Positions 39,701 through 47,415 of a DNA stretch of 64,000 nt are shown here, in pieces. Position 1 is the first letter of the stretch; the number at the start of each line of letters is the position of its first letter. A model generated the notes under the pieces. The model was not told the origin of the DNA, made no database searches, and worked only from the letters and a program-made list of their open reading frames with translations. A program made the translations under genes and the position numbers. Source of the DNA: Halioglobus sp. (GTDB taxonomy: Bacteria; Pseudomonadota; Gammaproteobacteria; Pseudomonadales; Halieaceae); the NCBI GenBank assembly GCA_002699145.1, contig PABK01000061.1, positions 62,001-126,000 on the forward strand. Reading direction: 5' to 3'.

Positions 39701-41300
39701 GTTCACGCCTGCAGGTAATTCTCAGGATGGAGAACCGCGGCGATTCGACAACCCGTTCACGCCAGAAGACGACAATATCGTGGTCGGAAAGGCAGGTTAC
39801 TTCGCGGCGGGGCCCAATGGACAGAAAATTATTACCTGGGGGCGAGGTCACTGCTTTTCGCCGTATGCGTACGAGGGTTCTCCCTATATGAGGCATTCTT
39901 GGTCGAACCTAGATACGACCTGTGACAGTGGTATTTACGAAGTTGGTGTTGACCAGCTGCTGAATCCTTTCGATGGCGTCAATGAACTCATCCCGATCGT
40001 GGATTCGCCTGATTATCACGAGTGGGATGCGGTATCGGTAGCCACGTATCAGGATCGATACGGGCAGCCCATGCCCACTCAGCAGCCCAACCCGCACACG
40101 AATCCTGGCGGTGCTTGTTATCTCGAGGTCGCGGATGCCACGGAAGCTGAGTTGGCGTCTCGCTACGGATATGTCTACGACTTCCTCACGAAACGCTGGT
40201 CGAACTGTGGTGTACAGGGCTGCGCGGTCAAGTCGGAAGATCCGGCATTCCACGCCAACACCATCGCTGGGTTCAAGATTCTCAAAGCTGACCTCTGGGA
40301 TACCTACTACCCCAGCACCTTATTCAAGGGCACGATGAATGCGTTTGGCTTCAAAAAGGTCACGGACCTGGGCACGCAGCCCCTCGAGGCAGATGGATCA
40401 GTGAAGGTGCGCGTGCCTTGCGATACGCCCTTGCTCATGGCGGGTGTAGATTCGGATGATCTGGCTATCGCCTATGACCACATGCTGCAGTCCTTGAGGC
40501 CTGGCGAGACGCGGACCTGCCATGGGTGCCATGCGCGGCACGGCCAAGAGGCGTGGGAGGCTGGAGGTAGTATTACTGCCGCAGCACACTTTGACGGCAA
40601 GGATGCAGAGGGTACTACGCCGCCTCTTCTGGCTGGTACTGAATCGCTGGATTTTGCTACGGATATCGCCCCGATACTGGATACGCGCTGCAAGTCCTGT
40701 CACGCAGAAATGAATGCGTCCGATCCCCACCTGTATGCAAAAGTCGCCCAGGACTTCCAGCAAAGAGGCTTCAATTTCCTTGAGCGCACATATCAAGGTG
40801 CTCGAACCGGGACTGGTGTCAAGCACATAAGGATCAAGTCCGGGGGCACTGGCTACGCACCTGGGGAAGCGATATCAGTTGCCGGAGGCAATGGTGCCGC
40901 TACGGGGTTTGTCGCGTCAGTTGACGGCTCCGGTGCGATCACAGCGATCACTATGAATGGTGCCGAAGGCTATGGCTACGACAATGGTGCTGTCGCGACC
41001 GTGACGACGGCGGGGGGCTCCGGCGCCGAGTTGATTGCGCAAACCGAAGTCGTCTTTCTTGTGCGGCCGCAGATGTCGAAACTGGTAGCAAGATTTGGCC
41101 GCGAATCACTGTTGTACTGGGCTTGTATGGGATCGCGGCAGGATGGGCGGACCAACGAGCAGTATGCGACCGATATCGATTTTGATGTGCCCTCGCATCC
41201 GGATGCTGGTGATCCTGGCTATGCCACGGTGGCAGAGTGTCGGAAAATCGCCCGCTGGATTGACCAGGGTGCGCATGGGTATGTGGCTCCGAATCTATGA
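36693..41300 (+). CDS. giant secreted HzsA-related diheme protein carried by the phage
   Basis: From the ATG at 36693 the product is 1535 residues with a Sec signal peptide (FLSTSLLLLAAVAAHG). An N-terminal beta region is followed by an alpha/beta-hydrolase-like stretch (LVMVLHGDGAGEEACHGYGV, LTGSDYGGIG) and then, from about residue 640 to 1290, a propeller-like region resembling hydrazine-synthase-alpha-related proteins, ending with VRVPCDTPLLMAGVDSDD and LRPGETRTCHGCH. Two haem motifs are seen, C1276-HG-C1279-H and C1333-KS-C1336-H (in DIAPILDTRCKSCH). Between the second motif and the end is a GGTGY-type repeat domain common in phage virion proteins. The ATG of the next gene overlaps its stop (ATGA). 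Haem attachment and a redox role are inferred. Confidence 0.8.
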   Translation: MRTMLRFLSTSLLLLAAVAAHGMPLGGGQTAHAEANIASFDPTTYPITRVGLTLQFDESDPMDVGEQILLRVYNGAGVEVATAQCTNDFAQPIYTASCLSAILSAAVPDSTFDVALESLAGTMEIDSAALVVHSAPGVNRKRESATLTLESGSPGALDPIDWSPGVIFDLGGFDVYQGYFPDTGPYVPSGVTVASSSYPTTLSAVHPSGVDQPANENPARYPIAYNLNEGAQSNSQRLVMVLHGDGAGEEACHGYGVNVADEMRVRLCNSEYPSRDSVDYQSQGLGGTAGWWTYWGGTPSCPQCSSNAAGQRIAQAIVELQADHAGILDVAAGVMLTGSDYGGIGSINQSMVLPRVRDQVAIVYSTASWTNLVEHPSGYDASTEIQTAWGSNDPDSVNFNVQAATGALDHIFYRVHGSTQDNETPLSQSFFTACNDYKIACLGTWHAAVPHGGDPGHQGGEDGIDLPSILFPDANMDVRLDQPLIVYTNSTGNQFGLRGHYNLGLSWDSAGIVADTDSLTVPLKYTHATGLSSDPEKALPDQPTDITVSVTIRRSNTFIIQPSQSVEWSYGGQGGIVTANNQGEVTIDGLAMSSSSAYSDLVLSRPESQAGIIYTRSLIASNPVPQNGWDDASAAQKVTDVKSIHGDFTEADIVYDDLNGNVYVVFNCTGDPMLDCVAQEPRVSPDGTKALFTVGIADQMGGFGQTEFIQTLKTSQLYLYDITNPSAPPVPVDTLPGPDAMARMPDWINNETFVFMATYAQKHPIKGTSEMYTFPDQFGHTHYGADRWGISQEYYTGNVDPYGISAKGGAHSLQLYKMNIDGTGECGASYLNPGTGNQPCLLTPHEYMALRPTVLTTGDIVYSSLQSHSDKARDSASPGHGTRMNKWWIARTDQWGGDATILVNAHSKTPVIETKSLLNPVLYSGGEGSDQFRALRAIGEDDQGRLYVTNYYRGNHRGLGIIFRFSITDPHVEGCSILDNIPAAVFSSSTPGSGGYMPCDIESFTPAGNSQDGEPRRFDNPFTPEDDNIVVGKAGYFAAGPNGQKIITWGRGHCFSPYAYEGSPYMRHSWSNLDTTCDSGIYEVGVDQLLNPFDGVNELIPIVDSPDYHEWDAVSVATYQDRYGQPMPTQQPNPHTNPGGACYLEVADATEAELASRYGYVYDFLTKRWSNCGVQGCAVKSEDPAFHANTIAGFKILKADLWDTYYPSTLFKGTMNAFGFKKVTDLGTQPLEADGSVKVRVPCDTPLLMAGVDSDDLAIAYDHMLQSLRPGETRTCHGCHARHGQEAWEAGGSITAAAHFDGKDAEGTTPPLLAGTESLDFATDIAPILDTRCKSCHAEMNASDPHLYAKVAQDFQQRGFNFLERTYQGARTGTGVKHIRIKSGGTGYAPGEAISVAGGNGAATGFVASVDGSGAITAITMNGAEGYGYDNGAVATVTTAGGSGAELIAQTEVVFLVRPQMSKLVARFGRESLLYWACMGSRQDGRTNEQYATDIDFDVPSHPDAGDPGYATVAECRKIARWIDQGAHGYVAPNL

Positions 41301-44203
41301 CGGAGTTCGTCAATACACTCAAGCCGTCAGGAGGTCACTACTCAGTCATACAGGACTGGATCGATGATCTTGCCACGACCGTGGGCTCGCCGGATTGGTC
41401 AGCCCATCCCGTTGTCATACTCAATTTTGCGAACTATGGCGACAGTCATGGAACCGGCAAGACCAAGCCGACCGTGGGAAGCGTCTGGATAGGTCAAACG
41501 TCTGGAGCGGTCGCGGTGGTGCTCACTGAGTCGCAGGACTCCAGTTGCCTGGCGATTCGCACCAGTGGTGCGGCCTTCGTATCTGGTGAGCCGTGCGTTC
41601 AGTATGGCGTCAACGATACCCTCGATTTGGTTGGTTCGCCCGCTGCTTGCTCAGGCGCGGTGCTGGAGTGTTACGACGGCGACTATGGTGGGGTCAACGG
41701 CGCATACACCCAGTCGACACTAATCCCCGACGAGATTGGCAATGCCAACACCCAGATCGTGATACGGGCCGCGGCCGGACAAGATCATGCCGGCGAACTC
41801 GATGCCGGTTTCAAAATTCGGTCAGTGAACGAGTGCTTTCACGTTGAAGGTAAGTACGTCACGTTGGACCGGCTGCAGCTGAAGGTAACGGGTGGCGGGC
41901 AATACGCGGTCGAGCTCTATGCGCCGCAGTCGGTTGTGCTTTCGCGGCTACTCGGTCAATGCCAGACCGACTGCGGGTTCATCGTCATGTACGGCTCGCT
42001 CAACCAGGCAGAGGACGATGTCATCATTGATCGTTGCGTCGGTTATGATTCACCGACCTGGCCAGTGTTTAACCTGGGGCGAGGCGTGACGATGCGCAAC
42101 TGCGGTGCCTATGGTAGCGCGACCGGTATATCGTTCATCAATAACTGCCGCATTGAGAATTGTGTCGCTTTTGGCAACGGCACAGATTTCGCTTTCTCAG
42201 CTGCGAACGCAGGGAGCGGCCACAACGCCAGTGGGGATATGACGGCACCCGGGTCGGCCAGCCAAACTGGCTTGGACAATGCGGATTTCGTCGACTACCC
42301 GGGTGACAATTTCCGGCCCGCGTTGACGCAGCAGCTGGCCGGGAACGGCGCTGACCTGTCTGCGCACTTCACTGCGGATATTGCGGGCCAGGACTATGTC
42401 AACTGGGATATTGGACCCTACGTCAATGCGTCTGGCACTTCGAGCCTGAGCTTCGATGGTCCGAATATCCCCGACCAACAGGCCACAGGCCACGATCCCT
42501 ACAGTTTTTCGGTTGCGGGCAGGTGGTCCAGCGATGATGAACCACTGACGTACAGTGAGTCACCCGCCGGCGCTGCATGGCCGTCCTGGCTGAGTATCGA
42601 TGCGAATTCAGGCATCCTCACCGGTATGGTCTCGGATAACGCGCAGATCGGCACAACAGCTGGCCTGATCGTTCGTGTGACAGATAATTTGGGGGCGGAG
42701 GCCGATTCCAACGCCTTCTCCATGGAAGCGGTGAAGCCCGCGCCGGCCAGTTTTAACCCATCGTTGCCGGCGGATGTGCAGGTCGGGCTTGGTGCGATGG
42801 TGAGTTTGGCCTATCAGATGAACGCACCCGCGCCGCCACTTGCAGCCGTATGGCAGGTTGATGTGGACGGTCTCGGCTCCTGGGAGACCGTCGATCCTGC
42901 TACCTCGGACAACCCGTATGAATTCACCAGCGTAGCAGGCGACGATGGTGACAAGTACCGCTTCCTCTACTGGGATGTGTACCAGCAGATCGTCACGACC
43001 CGAGAAGCGACCATTACGGTCATAGCCGCAGCACCGGTGATTAATGCAAGTTCGCCGGCAGATCAAGCGGTGCTGCAAGGCAACAATGCAGTGTTTGCGG
43101 TTATCGTGGATGACGGCACCCCACCATACAATTTCCAGTGGTATGAGGTCGGCGTAGGGGTGATGCCAGGCGAGACGGGCGACTCGTTAACGATCGCTGG
43201 TGTAGCGTACCCTGGCGACGATGAGCGGCAGTTCTACTGCGAAGTGACAGATCAGTTCCTGAATATGTCGCAGTCTCGAACTGCGACGCTCGTTGTGCCA
43301 TCAACTCCGGTCGATGCCGATCCAAGCAAGCCCGCTGACGCGGCCACCATACCTGGCCAGGCGGTCGTCTTTGAGTCGGATATCACCAATGCAGACGGCG
43401 GCTTGATGTACCTCTGGGAGTACAACGACGGCGTGTCGGGTTGGCTGCCGATGGCAGGCGAGGACCAGGCTACTCTCACCTATACGCCGTCCGCACCATC
43501 AGAGCATGGCTGGCAGTTCCGGTGCCTCTACGGTGATGGGTACGAGCAGACAGGGTATACCCGCGAGGCCACACTCGATGTTGCGGTCTACGCGGAGCTT
43601 GAGCGTGGTGTGCTCACCATCAATGGCGATTACGACCTGTACCTGTACGTGTTGGGTAGCCCGCCGGCACCATCTAACATTGTGGCCGACAGTACTGCCC
43701 AGGTGCAGGAAGCCGAACAACCAGCGCTCGCCCAGGACTATCAAGTGGTTGTCCTCGGCGCTGAGCAGACCCAGGCTCAGGACGCGGTACTGCTCTCTCT
43801 GGAGCATGTTTATCCTGATGACAGTGCTCAGCAGCAGACGATGTCAGAGCCTGACGTGTGGATTGAGCTCATCACGCCGGAGCATTCCGAGCAGGAGCAG
43901 TCACTGGACCCTGGGGGCGTCATTCCATCGTATGTGCCTCTGGTCGTGGTCGACAGTGCCGAGCAATCGCAGTCGCTCGAGCAGGCGGTATTCACCCAGA
44001 ACTATGTACTTTCCGTGGATGATACTGAGCAGGCGCAACTGCTCAGTACCGCCACGCTTACCGTGGCCCAGGCGGTCGCGATTCATAACACCGTCCAGCG
44101 CCAATTTGCGGATCAGGCTGGCTTTGCGTTCGTCGTGGGGCTCAAGTTGGAGGGAGAAATCATCACCTACGCCGCTCTGGGCGGTGAGATCGTTACCTAC
44201 TAG
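41297..44203 (+). CDS. phage adhesin / tail-spike-like protein (beta-helix, Ig-like and AEQ-rich repeats)
   Basis: The 968-residue protein has no signal peptide. Residues ~60-340 form a right-handed beta-helix pattern (HVEGKYVTLDRLQLKV, VIIDRCVGYDS, VTMRNCGAYGSATGISFINN). A putative-Ig (He_PIG-like) domain follows (SSLSFDGPNIPDQQATGHDP, GILTGMV), then Ig-like segments (NFQWYEVG, LMYLWEYND). The C-terminus has about five ~35-residue repeats rich in Ala-Glu-Gln, for example DSAEQSQSLEQAVFTQNYVL, a repeat type common in phage fibre or tail proteins. It is translationally coupled to the HzsA-like gene (ATGA). Confidence 0.8.
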   Translation: MTEFVNTLKPSGGHYSVIQDWIDDLATTVGSPDWSAHPVVILNFANYGDSHGTGKTKPTVGSVWIGQTSGAVAVVLTESQDSSCLAIRTSGAAFVSGEPCVQYGVNDTLDLVGSPAACSGAVLECYDGDYGGVNGAYTQSTLIPDEIGNANTQIVIRAAAGQDHAGELDAGFKIRSVNECFHVEGKYVTLDRLQLKVTGGGQYAVELYAPQSVVLSRLLGQCQTDCGFIVMYGSLNQAEDDVIIDRCVGYDSPTWPVFNLGRGVTMRNCGAYGSATGISFINNCRIENCVAFGNGTDFAFSAANAGSGHNASGDMTAPGSASQTGLDNADFVDYPGDNFRPALTQQLAGNGADLSAHFTADIAGQDYVNWDIGPYVNASGTSSLSFDGPNIPDQQATGHDPYSFSVAGRWSSDDEPLTYSESPAGAAWPSWLSIDANSGILTGMVSDNAQIGTTAGLIVRVTDNLGAEADSNAFSMEAVKPAPASFNPSLPADVQVGLGAMVSLAYQMNAPAPPLAAVWQVDVDGLGSWETVDPATSDNPYEFTSVAGDDGDKYRFLYWDVYQQIVTTREATITVIAAAPVINASSPADQAVLQGNNAVFAVIVDDGTPPYNFQWYEVGVGVMPGETGDSLTIAGVAYPGDDERQFYCEVTDQFLNMSQSRTATLVVPSTPVDADPSKPADAATIPGQAVVFESDITNADGGLMYLWEYNDGVSGWLPMAGEDQATLTYTPSAPSEHGWQFRCLYGDGYEQTGYTREATLDVAVYAELERGVLTINGDYDLYLYVLGSPPAPSNIVADSTAQVQEAEQPALAQDYQVVVLGAEQTQAQDAVLLSLEHVYPDDSAQQQTMSEPDVWIELITPEHSEQEQSLDPGGVIPSYVPLVVVDSAEQSQSLEQAVFTQNYVLSVDDTEQAQLLSTATLTVAQAVAIHNTVQRQFADQAGFAFVVGLKLEGEIITYAALGGEIVTY

Positions 44204-44215
44204 GAGGAACGACCA

Positions 44216-44575
44216 ATGGGAAAGGCAGTACCTCAAGTTCACATGGATGCATACCTGTCCAGCCTGGAGGGCAGCAGAATACACTTCTGCTCCGCCGAGC
44301 CCGCGGATTACGCGGACATTGCCAACTACGAGTTGGCGGCTCAAGACGTGGTGGGTGCGCACGCCAAAGCCAATGGCGACATCGATGGCCGCAAAACCAC
44401 CTGCCCCGCGCAGACGGCCGTGCCTATTACGACCTCGGGAGTCGCGAGTCACGTTGTCTTGTCCGACGGCGTGGGCGGGATCGCCAGGATTACGACCTGT
44501 TCGCCGCAGGCGCTCACTGCCGGTGGCACGCTCAACAGCAATTCGTTCGCGCACACGCTGCGCGCTGTGACCTGA
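44216..44575 (+). CDS. small virion protein (phage 'SAEP'-type)
   Basis: The 119-residue product begins at the ATG after AGGAGG. It shows the recurring phage pattern IHFCSAEPADYADIANYELA, then an IDGRKTTCPAQTAV strand, SGVASHVVLSDGVGGIARITTCSPQALTAGGTLNSNSF. Proteins of this type are common in marine phages beside fibre genes and are taken as virion components of unknown role. It lies 12 nt downstream of the adhesin gene. Confidence 0.7.
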   Translation: MGKAVPQVHMDAYLSSLEGSRIHFCSAEPADYADIANYELAAQDVVGAHAKANGDIDGRKTTCPAQTAVPITTSGVASHVVLSDGVGGIARITTCSPQALTAGGTLNSNSFAHTLRAVT

Positions 44576-44615
44576 GCAACCGACAGACTACTCAACCACA
44601 CAGAAGGAGTGATCC

Positions 44616-44882
44616 ATGACAGCAGTACGTCGCGTTGAAATTACCGAGCCTGGCGGAGTCAAACTGGGTGCCAGGCATTATCAGGGCCCCACAACTGATC
44701 CCGACACGGGAGAGACCATTCCGGGCGATATCGCGACCATGCCCAAGCAGGACGCCGATCTTGTGATCGGCCAGGGATGGGGTCGCGACCCGATCACCGG
44801 TGAACAGGGTGAGCGGGTAGAGGGTGCGGTGGCGCTGGAGGTTGATGACTCCGAAAGCGCAGCATCCGCCGCGGACGCCTGA
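44616..44882 (+). CDS. small hypothetical late phage protein
   Basis: The 88-residue product starts after AAGGAG. It is acidic at the C-terminus (EVDDSESAASAADA) and contains VEITEPGGVKLGARHYQGP and DADLVIGQGWGRDP. No family recognised. It belongs to the virion-protein operon; the next gene starts 2 nt after its stop. Confidence 0.65.
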   Translation: MTAVRRVEITEPGGVKLGARHYQGPTTDPDTGETIPGDIATMPKQDADLVIGQGWGRDPITGEQGERVEGAVALEVDDSESAASAADA

Positions 44883-44884
44883 GC

Positions 44885-45196
44885 ATGCTGAAACTGTACG
44901 TCGGCGAAACGGGCACCGTAGTAGCCATGGTGCGGTTTCGCGGCGTGCTGTCGGGACTGTCCATAACGGGCGGTACCTGTACGCTCAAGCACATCAAGAC
45001 GTTAGCCGGGGCGACTGTCGTTGGCACGGAAGGTGTTGATATGCCGGAAGTGGAGCCTGGCCACCATCGTGTTGTGTTGCCCAATGCCGTTGGAGAGAAC
45101 ATCGTGGAGGGTTCCTTCTACGAGATCACAGTTCACGGGGAAATTTCCGGCATTGGGCGCGATTTTCACGCGGTGGCGTTGGCAGAGAAGGGGTAG
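44885..45196 (+). CDS. small hypothetical late phage protein
   Basis: The 103-residue, beta-rich product (MLKLYVGETGTVVAMVRFRGV, CTLKHIKTLAGATVVGTEGVDMPEVEPGHHRVVL, GSFYEITVHGEISG) follows the previous gene by 2 nt and precedes the endolysin by 2 nt. It may be an Ig-like or beta-sandwich virion or fibre-associated protein; the family is not recognised. Confidence 0.65.
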   Translation: MLKLYVGETGTVVAMVRFRGVLSGLSITGGTCTLKHIKTLAGATVVGTEGVDMPEVEPGHHRVVLPNAVGENIVEGSFYEITVHGEISGIGRDFHAVALAEKG

Positions 45197-45198
45197 CT

Positions 45199-45705
45199 GT
45201 GAACCTGGCGGACAATCGTTGGGATCACGACTTCCGCCTGGCCTCGGTGCAGTATCTGCCTGATCTGGACTGGCGATGGCTCAAGGCGCAGTGCTATCAG
45301 GAATCGCGCTACAACAATCGAGCGGTGTCGCCGGCCGGAGCACAGGGCCTCATGCAGATTATGCCCGCAACCTGGCGCATGCTGGTGGAGCGCGAGAAGA
45401 TACCGCCGACCGCCGATCCTTTCTGCGGGCGCGACAGTATCCATGCCGGCGCGATCTATCTGGCGATGTGCCGCAAAACATGGTGGTGGCAACGGCCAGA
45501 GATTGATCGCCTCGCGCTTGCATTGGCCAGCTACAACGCGGGCTCCGGGCATCTACTCACCGCGCAGCGCAATCAAGGCGACCCGAGCGACTACGCCGGC
45601 ATCATTGCGGGTCTCCCTGCCGTCACCGGCGATCACTCCAAGGAGACGATCGCATACGTGCGTAGGATATTTACCTATTTCCGCCAGCTGGTGGTGGGCA
45701 GTTAG
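45199..45705 (+). CDS. SLT-domain lytic transglycosylase (endolysin)
   Basis: The 168-residue protein begins at GTG after AAGGGG. The SLT catalytic motif is clear: AQCYQESRYNNRAVSPAGAQGLMQIMPATW (catalytic Glu in QESR) and LASYNAGSGHLL. There is no signal peptide, so release needs the holin encoded next. It cleaves murein glycan at the end of infection, or less likely acts as a virion lysin. Confidence 0.9.
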   Translation: MNLADNRWDHDFRLASVQYLPDLDWRWLKAQCYQESRYNNRAVSPAGAQGLMQIMPATWRMLVEREKIPPTADPFCGRDSIHAGAIYLAMCRKTWWWQRPEIDRLALALASYNAGSGHLLTAQRNQGDPSDYAGIIAGLPAVTGDHSKETIAYVRRIFTYFRQLVVGS

Positions 45706-45714
45706 GAGCGCAGC

Positions 45715-45972
45715 ATGACGAACCTACAGAAGTTCATGGAGGAGCGTTTCTGGACGCGCAAATTCCTGCTGGCGGCTTTCGTACAGGTGACAGTGACGCT
45801 GTTGATGTCGGTGAGCAAAATCGACGGCAGTGTGTACCAGGCGATCACAATCACAGTGATGGGTTCTTTCGCTCTCGCCAATCCAGCTGAGCACTGGGTA
45901 CAGATGCGAAGGCTCGAGATCGAGGCCGAGAAGGAGGCGCGCAATGCTCAGCATGCTCCCAGCACCAGTTAA
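45715..45972 (+). CDS. holin-like small membrane protein
   Basis: The 85-residue product begins after AGGAG and has two membrane segments (FLLAAFVQVTVTLLMSV and AITITVMGSFALANPAEHW), with a charged C-terminus (EIEAEKEARNAQH). Position between the endolysin and the Rz gene supports a holin. Its last 29 nt overlap the Rz start. Confidence 0.75.
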   Translation: MTNLQKFMEERFWTRKFLLAAFVQVTVTLLMSVSKIDGSVYQAITITVMGSFALANPAEHWVQMRRLEIEAEKEARNAQHAPSTS

Positions 45973-46540
45973 GGCCTGGGCCAGCCAGTACGCGATCTGG
46001 CTAAAGGTAGCTGCGGCATTGTGCGTCGTGGTGGGCGGTGCTGCGGCAGGCTGGCAAGCCAGGTCCGTACTGGCGGATAGGGAACTGGCCAACAAGGATT
46101 TAATACTCGCAACGCTGCGCGCCAGCGCAAGTAAGGCCTATGCCGAGAGCCTGTCGGGAGCCCGCGAATTGGAGAAGCAGCGCGAGATCAATGCGCAGTT
46201 GCTGGATCGCAATCGTGTGCAGCGCGAGCAGGCCCTGCGCTTGCACAGCGTAGCACTATCCCAAGAGGTACTGTCCTATGCGCAAGCTGATACTGGTCGC
46301 GGTTGTGGCCTTGATCCTCGAGGCGTGCAGCTCCACGACCAAGCCGCTGCCGGTCCCTCCGGAGTGCCCGAGGCCTCCGGTGGCGCCAGCCGATCTGATG
46401 GCCCCGCCGCCAGGGCTCCGGCGGCTCGGATAGTCGCCGTGGTGACGGAGAACTATACAACCTATCACGCAGTCGCCGGGCAACTGGCCGACCTGCAGGC
46501 CTGGGTTCGCGACGTGTGTGAGGTGAGCGGGCGTGGGTAG
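45944..46540 (+). CDS. Rz-like inner-membrane spanin subunit
   Basis: The 198-residue product has one N-terminal membrane segment (IWLKVAAALCVVVGGAAAGW), then a periplasmic helical region (ELANKDLILATLRASASKAYAESLSGARELEKQREINAQLLDRN) typical of i-spanins. It contains the Rz1 gene in another frame (46278-46433), so its C-terminal half codes for both proteins. It joins inner and outer membranes at lysis. It starts inside the holin gene. Confidence 0.8.
   Translation: MLSMLPAPVKAWASQYAIWLKVAAALCVVVGGAAAGWQARSVLADRELANKDLILATLRASASKAYAESLSGARELEKQREINAQLLDRNRVQREQALRLHSVALSQEVLSYAQADTGRGCGLDPRGVQLHDQAAAGPSGVPEASGGASRSDGPAARAPAARIVAVVTENYTTYHAVAGQLADLQAWVRDVCEVSGRG
46278..46433 (+). CDS. Rz1-like outer-membrane spanin lipoprotein (embedded in Rz)
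   Basis: A 51-codon gene in another frame inside Rz. It has a short signal with a lipobox ending at Cys17 (ILVAVVALILEAC), followed by a small Pro-rich mature part (LPVPPECPRPPVAPADLMAPPP). An AGAGGT ribosome site precedes the ATG. This is the classical lambda arrangement, where Rz1 lies in the +1 frame of Rz, and together they fuse the membranes. Confidence 0.88.
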   Translation: MRKLILVAVVALILEACSSTTKPLPVPPECPRPPVAPADLMAPPPGLRRLG

Positions 46541-46832
46541 CGATCGCAAAGTGACGAAACTGTCGGAGTATACCGACGATACGCTATACGCGGACGTGCC
46601 GGGCGTGCTCGATGAGGCGGCGCGCGACTTTGCACCGGGCGGCGCGTGGGAAGACAGGGACAATATCTTCGTTTTCACGTTGCGTCGTGGGTCGGGGGCA
46701 TTTGATGTCAGGCACAACAGTGCAGGTTTGACCTGCACGGATGTCATTTTGGCATGTCGTATTCTTGAGGCGCGGATGCTTCGCTACATGGGCGAATCGC
46801 TTGGGCCTGGAGATATCGAGATCGTGGACTAA
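46533..46832 (+). CDS. hypothetical small phage protein
   Basis: The 99-residue product starts at GTG overlapping the Rz end (8 nt). It is acidic and contains YADVPGVLDEAARDFAPGGAWEDRDNIFVFTLRRG. No family recognised. It sits between the lysis cassette and the terminase genes, and may be a small regulator or lysis accessory; nothing in the sequence says which. Confidence 0.55.
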   Translation: MGSDRKVTKLSEYTDDTLYADVPGVLDEAARDFAPGGAWEDRDNIFVFTLRRGSGAFDVRHNSAGLTCTDVILACRILEARMLRYMGESLGPGDIEIVD

Positions 46833-46842
46833 CGGTTGCTTC

Positions 46843-47412
46843 ATGGACTACGAACAGCGAAAAGCCCGGGTCAAGGAACTCAAGCAGCAGATGCTGGAAA
46901 CCCCCACGGGGCGAAAGCACCTGGCTGTGGCAGACGCGATCATGGCTGGGAAGACCAATGGCGAGGCTTACATGAGCCAGTATCCACGCACCCAGAATCT
47001 CGATACCGCCTGCGCCAGTTGCCACAATTTACTAAAAAATACTAAATACTGCGCCGGTGAGTACCTTGAGCACATGCGCTGGCTCGCCAATGCCTCAGCA
47101 TGCGAAAAACTCGCTATAGATCAAGAGTTTGTGCTCGGAAATCTAAAGTCGATCAGCCAGCGTTGTATGCAGCGTGAGGCCGTTTTGACCAAGAAAGGCG
47201 AGCACGTGGTCATCGAGGACGAAAACGGGGATCTGGCTCACGCCTGGACCTTCAATGCCGCCGGCGCGCTGCGGGCGAATGAACTGCTCGGGAAAGAACT
47301 CGGGATGTTCAAGGATCGCGTCGAGCACGACGCCAGCGACCCGCTGCGCGACATTATGGAACGCATCGGGCGCTCCCGGGAGGGGGCCAGCCCGCTGCCC
47401 AGCGGTGAATAG
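46843..47412 (+). CDS. terS: terminase small subunit
   Basis: From the ATG at 46843 the product is 189 residues; the frame is open upstream but without a good start. The pattern VADAIMAGKTNGEAYMSQYPRTQNLDTACASCHNLLKN, then EYLEHMRWLANASACEKLAIDQEFVLGNLKSISQRCMQREAV resembles Terminase_2-type small subunits (HTH-like N-terminus, helical oligomerisation region). A CASCH in the middle is not a haem motif here: the protein has no signal peptide. It lies directly before the large subunit. Confidence 0.75.
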   Translation: MDYEQRKARVKELKQQMLETPTGRKHLAVADAIMAGKTNGEAYMSQYPRTQNLDTACASCHNLLKNTKYCAGEYLEHMRWLANASACEKLAIDQEFVLGNLKSISQRCMQREAVLTKKGEHVVIEDENGDLAHAWTFNAAGALRANELLGKELGMFKDRVEHDASDPLRDIMERIGRSREGASPLPSGE

Positions 47413-47415
47413 TGC

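Noticed and set aside
47011-47025. CASCH haem-like motif in the terminase small subunit
   Set aside because: No signal peptide and a cytoplasmic packaging role; a chance CXXCH.
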